DNA from: Accumulibacter sp003538495
Lineage (GTDB): Bacteria; Pseudomonadota; Gammaproteobacteria; Burkholderiales; Rhodocyclaceae
DNA: 64,000 nt
Assembly (NCBI RefSeq): GCF_029255145.1
Contig: NZ_JAPUVQ010000148.1
Span: 62,001-126,000 of the forward strand
Direction: 5' to 3'
Under the pieces are notes generated by a model. It was not told the origin of the DNA and made no database searches. It saw nothing but the letters and a program-made list of their open reading frames with translations. The translations under genes were made by a program, and so were the position numbers. Position 1 is the first letter of the stretch, and every line of letters begins with the position of its first letter. Positions 1-8,556 of this stretch are shown here, piece by piece.

Positions 1-1
1 G

Positions 2-226
2 GATTTCCAGGATCTTACCGGGCAGGTGATCAAGAAGATCATCGCCGTGGCGCAGGAACTCGAGGCGCAACTGATGGGGGTGCTGATCGAGACCATGCCC
101 GGGGAGCGGCGGACCGAATCGGTGATGAGCCTGCTCAACGGGCCGGTGATCAACGCCGAGGGGCGCAGCGACGTCGTCGCCACACAGCAGCAGGTCGACG
201 ACCTGCTCGGAAGTCTGGGATTCTAG
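2..226 (+). CDS. cheZ: Chemotaxis phosphatase CheZ, C-terminal part (5' end outside window)
   Basis: This is the 3' end of a gene cut by the window start, read in the frame that begins at base 2. It opens with DFQDLTGQVIKKI, the conserved CheZ helix that holds the catalytic Asp and Gln used to dephosphorylate CheY-P. It ends with the short hydrophobic tail DDLLGSLGF, which matches the C-terminal CheY-binding helix of CheZ. An acidic/variable linker separates the two. The stop codon merges with the Shine-Dalgarno of cheA (TAGGAGG), so the two genes are probably cotranscribed. CheZ occurs mainly in beta- and gammaproteobacteria. Confidence 0.93.
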   Translation, partial: DFQDLTGQVIKKIIAVAQELEAQLMGVLIETMPGERRTESVMSLLNGPVINAEGRSDVVATQQQVDDLLGSLGF

Positions 227-236
227 GAGGTCCAGG

Positions 237-2153
237 ATGAGTGAATTTGCCGGGATGGAAGACCTGCTGCAGGATTTCCTGCAGGAAGCCGGTGATCTGC
301 TGTCGGATGTGGACAACAAGCTCGTTGATCTTGAGAGGAGCCCCGGCGACGCCCGCTTGCTCAACGACATTTTCCGTGGCTTCCACACCATCAAGGGCGG
401 TGCCGGTTTTCTCAATGCGGTCGAACTGGTGACGCTCTGTCACCTGACCGAGAATCTTTTCGACAAGCTGCGCAACGCCGAGCGAAAGCTGACACCGGGG
501 TTGATGGATACCATCATGGCGGCGACCCAGGGCGTTCGCAACATGTTTGGCGAGATCGCGCAGGGGCGGCAACCGGCCCCTGCTCCGCCCGAAGTGACGG
601 CCGCCCTGCGCGCTGCACTGGTCGATGAAGTCGTCGGGAGCCCTGGCGCAGCGCTTGCTGCAGAGTTGGCTGCCGCCCAGCAGTCGGCGGCGGGTCCGGA
701 CTGGCAGGCGCTGCATCAGGCCGTGGTCGGCCAGACGGTAGCGCCAGCGCCGGTGACTACGTCCGGCGCGCCCGCCGTACCGGCGGCGTCAACCGAGCCA
801 GCTAAGGCCGTCGATGTAGCCAAGCTGCAGCCGCATTTCCCGCCAGAAGGGCGTCGCGCGACAGACAAGCCGGGCGCTGCGGTGAGTGGCGCCACATCCG
901 GTCGCCGTGCGGAAGAGAAGGGCGCCGCTCGCGAGACGACGATCCGGGTGGATACCGCGCGCCTGGATCAAGTGCTCAACCTGTCTGGCGAGATCGGGCT
1001 GACCAAGAACCGGCTCACCAGTCTGCGGGCGGACATTCTCGCCGGTAGAAACGACACCGAGACGCTGCAGGCGCTCGACCAGGCAGTCAGCCAACTCGAC
1101 CTGCTGGTCTCCGACTTGCAGAATTCGGTGATGAAGACACGGATGCAGCCAATTGGCCGGCTGTTCCAGAAGTACCCGCGAATCGCGCGCGATCTGGCGC
1201 GGCAGCTTGGCAAGGACGTTGAACTGGCGCTGGTCGGCGAAGAAACGGAAGTCGACAAGACGATGATCGAGGATCTGGCTGATCCGTTGGTGCACCTCAT
1301 TCGCAACGCGGTCGATCACGGTGTGGAGTCGCCAGAGCAGCGGCAGTTGGCCGGCAAGCAGGCGAAGAGCGTGGTCCGTCTCGAGGCGCGTCAGGAAGGC
1401 GACCACATCGTCTTGATCATTGCTGACGATGGTCGTGGCATGAACCCTGAGCGGATCAGGGCAAAAGCGATCGAAAAGAACATCATCAGCGAAGAGGAGG
1501 CCAATACCCTTGACGATCGGCAGAGCCTGAATCTGATCTTTCTGCCCGGTTTCTCGACCATGGCGCAGGCCTCGGCGGTATCGGGCCGTGGCGTCGGGAT
1601 GGATGTGGTGAAGACCAACATCCAGAAACTCAACGGTTCGATCGAAATCCGCTCCGAACTGGGCAAGGGCTCGGTATTCATCATTTCGCTGCCCTTGACC
1701 CTGGCGATCCTGCCGGTTCTGCTGGTGCTCCTGGGTGAGCAGCCGTTTGCCTTGCCGCTGGCCATGGTCAGGGAAATCCTGCCGATCGACCACGAGCGGA
1801 TGCAGGAGGTTGGCGGCAAGGAGACGGTTGTCGTACGAGGTGAAATCCTGCCGGTGATTGCCCTCTCGCGGTTGCTTGGCTGGCCGCAGGTGCAGCGACC
1901 CGAGTACGGCGTCCTGATGCAGACCGCGGAGCGCAGCTTCATTCTCGCGGTAGACAACTTCGCCGGCCGTGACGACGCCGTGATCAAGGCGCTTGACGAT
2001 TTCCGGCCGCGCGGGGTTGCCGGAGTGACGACGCTATCGAATGGGCAAATCGTGCTGATTCTGGATATGAAGGAATTGCTCGCCGATCTGACCGCGCAAG
2101 CAGACCGCGATCAGCGCAATGCGCCCTCACGGGCACTGGAGTTCTTCAGCTGA
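237..2153 (+). CDS. cheA: Chemotaxis histidine kinase CheA
   Basis: CheA is the kinase that phosphorylates CheY and CheB in response to chemoreceptor arrays. At 638 aa the full domain order is visible. An N-terminal HPt domain has the phosphorylated His50 in FHTIKGGAGF. A long Ala/Pro-rich linker at about 110-230 is where the CheY-binding P2 domain would lie, and no clear P2 is seen. The dimerisation domain starts near IRVDTARLDQVLNLSGEIG. The ATPase domain has N box HLIRNAVDHG, G1 DDGRGM and G2 GRGVGMDVV. A C-terminal CheW-like P5 domain follows. A strong AGGAGG lies 8 nt before the ATG. It follows cheZ directly and is closed by an intrinsic terminator. cheW and cheY are not in the window. 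Confidence 0.97.
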   Translation: MSEFAGMEDLLQDFLQEAGDLLSDVDNKLVDLERSPGDARLLNDIFRGFHTIKGGAGFLNAVELVTLCHLTENLFDKLRNAERKLTPGLMDTIMAATQGVRNMFGEIAQGRQPAPAPPEVTAALRAALVDEVVGSPGAALAAELAAAQQSAAGPDWQALHQAVVGQTVAPAPVTTSGAPAVPAASTEPAKAVDVAKLQPHFPPEGRRATDKPGAAVSGATSGRRAEEKGAARETTIRVDTARLDQVLNLSGEIGLTKNRLTSLRADILAGRNDTETLQALDQAVSQLDLLVSDLQNSVMKTRMQPIGRLFQKYPRIARDLARQLGKDVELALVGEETEVDKTMIEDLADPLVHLIRNAVDHGVESPEQRQLAGKQAKSVVRLEARQEGDHIVLIIADDGRGMNPERIRAKAIEKNIISEEEANTLDDRQSLNLIFLPGFSTMAQASAVSGRGVGMDVVKTNIQKLNGSIEIRSELGKGSVFIISLPLTLAILPVLLVLLGEQPFALPLAMVREILPIDHERMQEVGGKETVVVRGEILPVIALSRLLGWPQVQRPEYGVLMQTAERSFILAVDNFAGRDDAVIKALDDFRPRGVAGVTTLSNGQIVLILDMKELLADLTAQADRDQRNAPSRALEFFS

Positions 2154-2174
2154 TCGCGCAGCGGGAACTTGTCG

Positions 2175-2203
2175 CAGGGGGCTACGGCCCCCTGTTTGTT
2201 TTT
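2175..2203 (+). terminator. Intrinsic terminator after cheA, nested in a larger inverted repeat
   Basis: The 8-bp perfect stem CAGGGGGC/GCCCCCTG has a TACG loop and is followed by TTTGTTTTT, a typical rho-independent terminator 21 nt after the cheA stop. The same 5' arm also belongs to a longer inverted repeat, TTGTCGCAGGGG (2169-2180) with CCCCTGCGACAA (2207-2218), so two mutually exclusive hairpins can form. Confidence 0.8.
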
Positions 2204-2271
2204 GCGCCCCTGCGACAACTGTTGCGCATCCGCCACTATCCAAGAATTGGCCTAAATAAGATCACATACCG

Positions 2272-2300
2272 CTCTATTTATTAAAGTTTTTTCCTATAAT
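2272..2300 (+). promoter_or_regulatory. Possible promoter of the flhB operon
   Basis: The 170-nt gap between cheA and flhB turns AT-rich just before flhB and contains a perfect TATAAT at 2295-2300, 26 nt before the flhB ATG. No good -35 box lies 16-18 nt upstream. The overlapping text TAAAGTTT (2282-2289), followed after 12 nt by GCCACGAT, is a weak sigma-28-like alternative. No GG-N10-GC sigma-54 element was found here. Confidence 0.35.
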
Positions 2301-2326
2301 AGCCACGATTCCACTGGAAACTCGAA

Positions 2327-3466
2327 ATGGCAGAGGAAAGTGACCTCGAAAAAACCGAAGCCGCCTCATCGAGACGCCTCGAACAGGCGCGCGAGGAGGG
2401 GCAGGTCCCGCGCTCGCGGGAGGTCGGCACCTTCCTGATCCTGATTGTTGCTGCGGCGGCGTTCTGGCTGGTCGGCCCGTGGATGGTGCAGCGCGTTTCC
2501 GGGATCTTCCGCCGCGGCTTGCTGGTCGACCAGGCGCTGGCGCGTGAGCCTGCGCTGATCCTGGTTCGACTGGCCGATATCTCGATCGATGCCCTGCTGT
2601 CTTTCGCGCCGCTGTTCGGGGCCCTGATTGCTGCGGCGCTGCTCTCGCCGTTTTTTGTCGGTAGCTGGAACTTCTCTCCCAAGGCTCTGCAGCCCGATCT
2701 GGGTCGCCTGAATCCGCTCCAGGGCCTGGCGCGCCTCGTTTCCTGGAACGGACTGGTCGAACTGCTCAAGGCGGTGGTCAAGTCGTCGCTGATTGGTGGC
2801 GTTGCGGCCTGGGTTCTGTGGAACGAGAGTGGCGATCTGCTGGCGATGTTCGCCCAATCGATCGAAGCCGGTCTGGCGGCGGCCGGTCACTTGCTCGCTT
2901 TCAGTTTTCTGGCGATCGTTTCGGCGATGCTGCTGATCGTCGCGGTGGATGTCCCTTTCCAGATCTGGCAGCACCACGACAAGCTCAAAATGAGCCGTCA
3001 GGAAGTCAAGCAGGAAGGCAAGGAGCTGGAAGGCAACCCGGAGGTCAAGAATCGCATCCGCCAGTTGCAGCGTCAGGCGGCCCGCAAACGGATGATGGCC
3101 GCCGTCCCTGCCGCCGACGTGATCGTCACCAACCCCAGTCACTACGCGGTGGCGCTGGCCTACCAGAGCGGCATGGGGGCACCGAAACTGCTGGCCAAGG
3201 GAATGGGCGAGCTGGCCCTCAAAATCCGCGAGGTGGGTGCCGAGAACGGTGTTCCGATGGTCGAGGCAGCGCCGCTGGCACGCGCGCTCTATCGGCACGT
3301 GGACTTCGACCAGGAAATACCCGCCGCTCTGTACGCGGCCGTCGCCGAGGTGCTGGCCTATGTCTATCAGCTGCACAGCTGGCGTGCAGAGGGTGGCAGC
3401 TATCCACTACCGCCACGCGACATTTCGGTCCCGGTCGAACTCGTCCCGGAGGCGCTGAATGGCTAA
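2327..3466 (+). CDS. flhB: Flagellar export switch protein FlhB
   Basis: FlhB is an inner-membrane part of the flagellar type III export gate and sets the switch from rod/hook to filament substrates. The 379-aa product has four hydrophobic segments (about 34-52, 88-112, 145-166 and 185-210), a charged linker, then the cytoplasmic domain with the autocleavage site. The cleavage tetrapeptide is NPSH at 269-272, not the usual NPTH; the Ser codon is AGT at 3137. The C terminus of FlhB homologues is variable. It is the first gene of flhB-flhA-flhF-flhG-fliA-motC-motD and overlaps flhA by 8 nt. Confidence 0.97.
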   Translation: MAEESDLEKTEAASSRRLEQAREEGQVPRSREVGTFLILIVAAAAFWLVGPWMVQRVSGIFRRGLLVDQALAREPALILVRLADISIDALLSFAPLFGALIAAALLSPFFVGSWNFSPKALQPDLGRLNPLQGLARLVSWNGLVELLKAVVKSSLIGGVAAWVLWNESGDLLAMFAQSIEAGLAAAGHLLAFSFLAIVSAMLLIVAVDVPFQIWQHHDKLKMSRQEVKQEGKELEGNPEVKNRIRQLQRQAARKRMMAAVPAADVIVTNPSHYAVALAYQSGMGAPKLLAKGMGELALKIREVGAENGVPMVEAAPLARALYRHVDFDQEIPAALYAAVAEVLAYVYQLHSWRAEGGSYPLPPRDISVPVELVPEALNG

Positions 3467-5546
3467 CGCCGGCGTCGTCGCGCTACAGGATCTCTTCGCT
3501 CGTTTTGGCCAGCGGCAACTGGCCGGCCCGGTGTTGATTCTGGCGATCCTGGCAATGATGGTCTTGCCCTTGCCACCTTTTGCGCTGGATCTCTTTTTCA
3601 CCTTCAACATCGCCATTTCGGTAATCGTCATGCTGGTTGCCATGAGCGTGATGAAACCGCTGGATTTCTCGGTTTTTCCGACGGTGCTGCTGGTCACCAC
3701 GTTGTTGCGCCTGTCGCTCAACGTTGCATCCACACGCGTCGTTCTGCTTGACGGTCACAATGGTCCGGGCGCGGCCGGGAAAGTCATCGAAGCCTTCGGA
3801 CATTTTCTGGTCGGCGGTAATTACGCGGTTGGACTGGTGGTGTTCACGATCCTGGTGATCATCAACTTCGTGGTCATCACCAAGGGTGCCGGCCGGGTCG
3901 CCGAGGTCGCCGCACGCTTCACGCTCGACGCCATGCCGGGCAAGCAGATGGCGATCGATGCGGACCTCAACGCCGGGCTGATCGGCGAGGACGACGCGCG
4001 CAAGCGCCGGGCGACGATCGCCGAGGAGGCCGATTTCTTCGGCTCGATGGACGGTGCGTCGAAGTTCGTTCGTGGCGACGCGGTCGCCGGCATCCTGATC
4101 ATGCTGATCAACGTTATCGGCGGGCTCTTCGTCGGCGTCCTCCAGCACGATCTGGACATTGCCACCGCCGCCAAGACCTATACGCTGCTGACCATCGGTG
4201 ATGGTCTGGTGGCGCAGATTCCGGCGCTGATCATTTCGATTGCCGCGGGCATGGTCGTGACCCGCGTCGGCGACGATCAGGATGTTTCGCAGCAGTTCGT
4301 CTCGCAGGTGTTCAAGAATCCCAAGCTGCTGCTCCTGACCGCCGGGATCATCGGTTTGCTGGGCCTGATCCCCGGCATGCCGAACTTCGTTTTCCTATTG
4401 CTGGCCGGCGTTCTGGCGGCGCTCGCCTGGCGCCTCGAGAACAGCCAGCGCGCAGCGGCGCCACTGCCGGTGGCTGCGGCACCGTTAGCCGCACGCGAAG
4501 GCCAGGAGGCCAGCTGGGCCGACGTCACGGCGCTCGACGTGCTCGGCCTGGAAGTCGGCTATCGGCTGATTCCGCTGGTCGACAAGGCGCAGGACGGCGA
4601 GTTGCTGCGGCGTATTCGCGGCATCCGCAAGAAGTTCGCGCAGGAGGTGGGGTTCCTGGTGTCGCCGGTACATATTCGCGACAATCTGGAACTGAAACCG
4701 AATGCCTACAAGATCCTGCTGAAAGGCGTCGAGATCGGCGAGGGAGAAGCATTTCCGGGCAACCTGCTGGCGATTAACCCGGGTCGGGTCGCCGGGCAAG
4801 TTCCGGGAACGGTCACCAAGGACCCCGCCTACGGTCTGCCGGCGGTGTGGATCGACGCGAGCCTGCGCGACCAGGCGCAGGCCTACGGCTATACCGTCGT
4901 AGACGCCAGCACGGTGACCGCGACGCATCTCAATCAGCTGATTCTCTCGCACGCCGCCGAGCTGCTCGGGCGGCAGGAGACGCAGGCGCTGCTCGATCAT
5001 CTGGCCAAGGAGATGCCCAAACTGGTCGAGGACGTGGTGCCCAAGGTACTGCCGCTGGGGGTCTTCCAGAAAGTGCTGCGCAACCTGCTCGAGGAGGGCG
5101 TCCATCTTCGTGACATGCGCACAATCATCGAAACGCTGGCCGATGCCGCGCCGCGTTCGCAGGATCCGGAAATACTGACCGCGCAGCTGCGGATTGCGCT
5201 GGGTCGCGCGATTGTCCAGGAGCTGTTTCCGGGGGCTGCCGAAATGCAGGTGATGTCGCTCGACCCGCAACTGGAACGTATCCTCTCGCAGGCCGTCGCC
5301 GGTGGTGGCGATGGTGCCGCGATCGAGCCAGGCCTGGCCGATACGCTGGTCCGAGAAACGGTGGCGGCGGCGCAGCGTCAGGAAGACGTCGGATTGCCGA
5401 CCGTTCTGCTGGTTCCGGGCAACCTGCGCACGCTCTTGTCCCGCTTTCTGCGTCGCAGCATCTCGCAGCTGAAGGTTCTCGCCCACGGCGAGGTGCCTGA
5501 GAACAGGATCATTAAGGTTACCTCTATCATTGGAGGCAGGGTATGA
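3459..5546 (+). CDS. flhA: Flagellar export gate protein FlhA
   Basis: FlhA is the large membrane subunit of the flagellar export gate. Its cytoplasmic ring docks chaperone-substrate complexes and couples export to the proton motive force. The product is 695 aa, the usual length. The N-terminal half has multiple membrane helices and the conserved FHIPEP-type cytoplasmic loop near FTLDAMPGKQMAIDADLNAG. The soluble C-terminal domain begins near residue 350. The gene starts inside the end of flhB (8-nt overlap), and its stop overlaps the flhF ATG (ATGA), so the three are translationally coupled. Confidence 0.98.
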   Translation: MANAGVVALQDLFARFGQRQLAGPVLILAILAMMVLPLPPFALDLFFTFNIAISVIVMLVAMSVMKPLDFSVFPTVLLVTTLLRLSLNVASTRVVLLDGHNGPGAAGKVIEAFGHFLVGGNYAVGLVVFTILVIINFVVITKGAGRVAEVAARFTLDAMPGKQMAIDADLNAGLIGEDDARKRRATIAEEADFFGSMDGASKFVRGDAVAGILIMLINVIGGLFVGVLQHDLDIATAAKTYTLLTIGDGLVAQIPALIISIAAGMVVTRVGDDQDVSQQFVSQVFKNPKLLLLTAGIIGLLGLIPGMPNFVFLLLAGVLAALAWRLENSQRAAAPLPVAAAPLAAREGQEASWADVTALDVLGLEVGYRLIPLVDKAQDGELLRRIRGIRKKFAQEVGFLVSPVHIRDNLELKPNAYKILLKGVEIGEGEAFPGNLLAINPGRVAGQVPGTVTKDPAYGLPAVWIDASLRDQAQAYGYTVVDASTVTATHLNQLILSHAAELLGRQETQALLDHLAKEMPKLVEDVVPKVLPLGVFQKVLRNLLEEGVHLRDMRTIIETLADAAPRSQDPEILTAQLRIALGRAIVQELFPGAAEMQVMSLDPQLERILSQAVAGGGDGAAIEPGLADTLVRETVAAAQRQEDVGLPTVLLVPGNLRTLLSRFLRRSISQLKVLAHGEVPENRIIKVTSIIGGRV

Positions 5547-6904
5547 ACGTCAGGAAATTCATCGCCGCGACCGCGCGCGATGCCTTGCGCAAGGTCAAGG
5601 AGACTCTGGGACCGGACGCGATCATTCTGTCCAATCGCGGTATTCCGGGAGGCGTCGAGATCATGGCGGTGGCGGCTCGCGACATGGAGATGATGGTCCC
5701 GACGGCCGAGCGTCAGGCGCCGCCTCGCAACAAGGAGGCGGCAGTGGCGCCGCCAGTCGAAGCGACCGGCGGGCGCGGGCCGGCGCTGGCGCAGCCGCCA
5801 GCGCCGGCGCTGGCCAAGGCGTCGGCGCCAGCCAGTCCGCCGCCGCTTCGTCCATCGGCGCCGCTGGCAGCACGACCGATGCCGCAGGTCGAGCCGCAGC
5901 GGCCGCAGCCGCGGGGCGCTGCGCCGGCGGAGGTGGTTCCCGCCGCGGTGATGGACGAGATTCGCAGCCTGCGACGGATGGTCGAACGACAACTGGCCGG
6001 CTTTGCCTGGGGCGAGTCGACACGCGCGGCACCGGTCAAGACGGAGATGCTCCGCCAGATGCTCGATGCCGGGTTTTCGCCGCAATTTGCCCGCGAGTTG
6101 CTGGCTGATCTGCCGCACGATCTCGATGCCGGGAACGCACTGGCCTGGGTCAAGGGTGGCGCCGACCGCGGTATGCTTACCACCAGCAGCGAGACCGACA
6201 TTGTCGACCGCGGTGGTATCTACGCGCTGGTCGGGCCAACCGGAGTCGGCAAGACGACCACCACCGCCAAGCTGGCCGCACGCTGTGTGCTGCGCCACGG
6301 CGCCCGGAAACTCGCTCTGGTGACCACCGATGGTTATCGGATTGGCGCCCACGAGCAGTTGCGAATCTACGGCCGTATCCTGGGCGTGTCGGTGCACCTG
6401 GCCAAGGATGCGGACGACCTGCGGGCGACGCTGAAGGACTTGCGGCACACCCATATGGTGCTGATCGACACCATGGGGATGAGCCAGCGTGATCGCCTGG
6501 TCAGCGAGCAGGTGGCGATGTTCGGCGACAACGACGTCAAGTCGTTGTTGCTGCTGTCGGCGACCAGCCGGGGGGATACGCTCGATGATGTGGTCAGGGC
6601 GTACAGCGGCCTGCAGCATCTTGCGGGCTGCATTCTCACCAAGGTCGACGAAGCGGCGAGTCTGGCGTCGTCGCTCGATGTGATCATTCGTCATCGCCTG
6701 CGCCTGTACTACGTCTCGAACGGGCAGCGGGTGCCCGAGGATCTGCACCTGCCGAATCGCCCCTATCTCCTGCACCGGGCGTTCAAGGACTTGCCGGAGA
6801 GTTCGCCACATCGCCTGGACGGCGTCGAGCCGGGCCTGCTGATGGCCAGCGCCGCTTGCACGACGCCGTCCGGAAACATTTCTGCGGGAGGTCATCGTGG
6901 CTGA
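5543..6904 (+). CDS. flhF: Flagellar placement GTPase FlhF
   Basis: FlhF is an SRP-type GTPase that marks the cell pole and recruits the first flagellar components. In 453 aa there is a basic N-terminal B domain (MNVRKFIAATARDALRKVKE), a long Ala/Pro-rich linker (about 55-135), then an NG domain. The NG domain has the P-loop GPTGVGKTTTTAKLA, the DTMG and the TKVDEA motifs. It is ATGA-coupled to flhA and overlaps flhG by 8 nt. The flhF-flhG pair points to a polar flagellum or polar tuft, not peritrichous flagella. Confidence 0.97.
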   Translation: MNVRKFIAATARDALRKVKETLGPDAIILSNRGIPGGVEIMAVAARDMEMMVPTAERQAPPRNKEAAVAPPVEATGGRGPALAQPPAPALAKASAPASPPPLRPSAPLAARPMPQVEPQRPQPRGAAPAEVVPAAVMDEIRSLRRMVERQLAGFAWGESTRAAPVKTEMLRQMLDAGFSPQFARELLADLPHDLDAGNALAWVKGGADRGMLTTSSETDIVDRGGIYALVGPTGVGKTTTTAKLAARCVLRHGARKLALVTTDGYRIGAHEQLRIYGRILGVSVHLAKDADDLRATLKDLRHTHMVLIDTMGMSQRDRLVSEQVAMFGDNDVKSLLLLSATSRGDTLDDVVRAYSGLQHLAGCILTKVDEAASLASSLDVIIRHRLRLYYVSNGQRVPEDLHLPNRPYLLHRAFKDLPESSPHRLDGVEPGLLMASAACTTPSGNISAGGHRG

Positions 6905-7781
6905 TTTTCGCGGCGATCAGGCAGCCGGACTGCGGCGCCTATTTGGCCGTCCGCAACTGCGGGTGGTGACCTTTGTTGCCGGTAGTGTCGGTGTCGGCAA
7001 GAGCGTCGCGGTGGCCAATCTGGCCGCTGCACTGGCGCGTCAGGGTCGGGACGTGCTGGTGGTGGACGAGAATACGGGCGACAACGTCGCCGCGTACTTC
7101 GGCGCCAGGGCACGGCACGATCTCCAGCAGGTGATTGATCGGGAAAAAGCCCTCTCGGAGGTCATCGTGCCGGTAGCGCCCGGGGTGCGGGTACTGCCTG
7201 CGGCCCGGGTGGTCGGCCAGCTTGCCAGTCTGAGTGCTGCCGAGCAGCGGATCCTGCTGGAGAGCCTTGGCGACATCGGTCGCCCGGCCGATGTCGTTCT
7301 GGTCGATGCCTCGCTCGATCACCCGCTGGGTTTTTCACCCCTGGGTCTTGCCGCGCAGGAGGCGGTGATCGTCGTCGCGCCGAATGGCGCTTCGATCACC
7401 GAGGCTTACGCACTGATCAAGAAGGTCAGCCTGGCTTACTCACGCAAGCATTTCCGGATTCTGGTAAACAAGGCCAGGACCGCCAGCGAGGCGCAGGCGG
7501 TTCATGACAATATCGCCGAAGTGACCCATAGTCGCCGGTTGGCTCGTCTCGATTATGCTGGCTACGTACCGCTCGACGAGCATCTGCGGCAGGCTTCCCG
7601 GCTGTGTCAGGCGGTTATCGGGCTGTTTCCGGATTCGCCGGCGGCGATCGCCTACCAGGCCGTTGCCGGCGACCTGCTCGGCTGGCCGACGGCCGACAAC
7701 GATGTCGGCGGCCTCGAACATTTCGTGCAACAACTGCTACACTTGAGCCAACGTATAGACCCAACGGCTATCTACGCCTGA
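6897..7781 (+). CDS. flhG: Flagellar number regulator FlhG (FleN/YlxH, MinD-like ATPase), diverged P-loop
   Basis: FlhG is a MinD-type ATPase that limits flagellar number and activates the FlhF GTPase. The 294-aa product starts at a GTG inside the end of flhF. The N-terminal activator motif DQAAGLRRLF (residues 7-16) matches the DQAxxLR helix that stimulates FlhF. The P-loop at 30-36 reads SVGVGKS. Compared with KGGVGKT of MinD/FleN, it lacks the signature lysine and the first glycine, although the second lysine (K35) is kept. Fold and neighbourhood make the identity clear, but nucleotide handling may be altered. The stop is followed by a 13-C run before fliA. Confidence 0.92.
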   Translation: MADFRGDQAAGLRRLFGRPQLRVVTFVAGSVGVGKSVAVANLAAALARQGRDVLVVDENTGDNVAAYFGARARHDLQQVIDREKALSEVIVPVAPGVRVLPAARVVGQLASLSAAEQRILLESLGDIGRPADVVLVDASLDHPLGFSPLGLAAQEAVIVVAPNGASITEAYALIKKVSLAYSRKHFRILVNKARTASEAQAVHDNIAEVTHSRRLARLDYAGYVPLDEHLRQASRLCQAVIGLFPDSPAAIAYQAVAGDLLGWPTADNDVGGLEHFVQQLLHLSQRIDPTAIYA

Positions 7782-7786
7782 TAGCT

Positions 7787-7799
7787 CCCCCCCCCCCCC
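7787..7799 (+). repeat. Homopolymer of 13 C in the flhG-fliA gap
   Basis: A run of 13 consecutive C fills half of the 25-nt gap between the flhG stop and the fliA ATG. It takes the place where a Shine-Dalgarno would be expected; only GAG at 7800-7802 remains as a weak candidate. Such tracts are prone to length change during replication and to sequencing or assembly error. Confidence 0.9.
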
Positions 7800-7806
7800 G
7801 AGACGC

Positions 7807-8556
7807 ATGTATAACGCTGCTGGTCAGATCAACAAGGAGCAGCTCGTCCGGCACTTCGCGCCGATGGTCAAGCGCATCGCTTGCCACCTGATGGCTCGCC
7901 TGCCGGCCAGTGTACAGCTCGACGATCTGGTGCAGAACGGGATGCTCGGTCTGCTCGACGCGATTGGCCGTTTCGAGGCGGGGGCCGGGGCTCAGTTTGA
8001 AGTGTATGCGGCGCAGCGCGTGCGTGGCGCCATGCTCGACGGTCTGCGTGAGAACGACTGGTTGCCGCGCAGTTTGCGGCGCGGCTGTCGGCTCATCGAA
8101 AGTGCGATTGCGCAACTCGAGCAGGAGCATGGCCGGGCGCCGACCGAAAGGGAGCTTGCCGATTCTCTGGGCATGACGCTTGCCGACTATCAGAAGATGC
8201 TGCAGGATGCGCGCGGGCATCAGCTCGTATATCTCGAAGACTTGGTGGCCGACGATGGCGACGATTTCCTTGAGCGGCATCGCGTCGAAGACGACGCTGA
8301 CCCGGCCAAGCTGTTCGAGGGTGAACATGTCCGCAAGGCGCTGGCGCAGGCCGTCGCGGGCCTTCCGGAGCGCGAAAAGCTGATGATGGCCCTGTACTAC
8401 GAGCAGGATCTGAATCTTCGCGAGATTGGCGAGGTCATGGGAGTTACCGAATCACGGGTCTGCCAGCTGCACAGCCAGGCGGTGATGAGACTGCGCGTTC
8501 GCTTGCATGGCGGCGCTGCCAGGCAGCCGAAGAAAGCCGGCGTCGGCGATGGATAG
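7807..8556 (+). CDS. fliA: Flagellar sigma factor FliA (sigma-28)
   Basis: FliA directs RNA polymerase to late flagellar, motility and chemotaxis promoters and is held inactive by FlgM. The 249-aa product has region 2 (LDDLVQNGMLGLLDAI and AAQRVRGAMLDGLRENDW), region 3 (LIESAIAQLEQEHGRAPTERELA) and region 4 with the C-terminal helix-turn-helix (LREIGEVMGVTESRVCQLHS). The ATG matches the family start. It sits in the flhB operon just after the poly-C tract and overlaps motC by 8 nt. A sigma-28-type promoter matching its specificity precedes flgM at 10954-10980. Confidence 0.97.
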   Translation: MYNAAGQINKEQLVRHFAPMVKRIACHLMARLPASVQLDDLVQNGMLGLLDAIGRFEAGAGAQFEVYAAQRVRGAMLDGLRENDWLPRSLRRGCRLIESAIAQLEQEHGRAPTERELADSLGMTLADYQKMLQDARGHQLVYLEDLVADDGDDFLERHRVEDDADPAKLFEGEHVRKALAQAVAGLPEREKLMMALYYEQDLNLREIGEVMGVTESRVCQLHSQAVMRLRVRLHGGAARQPKKAGVGDG

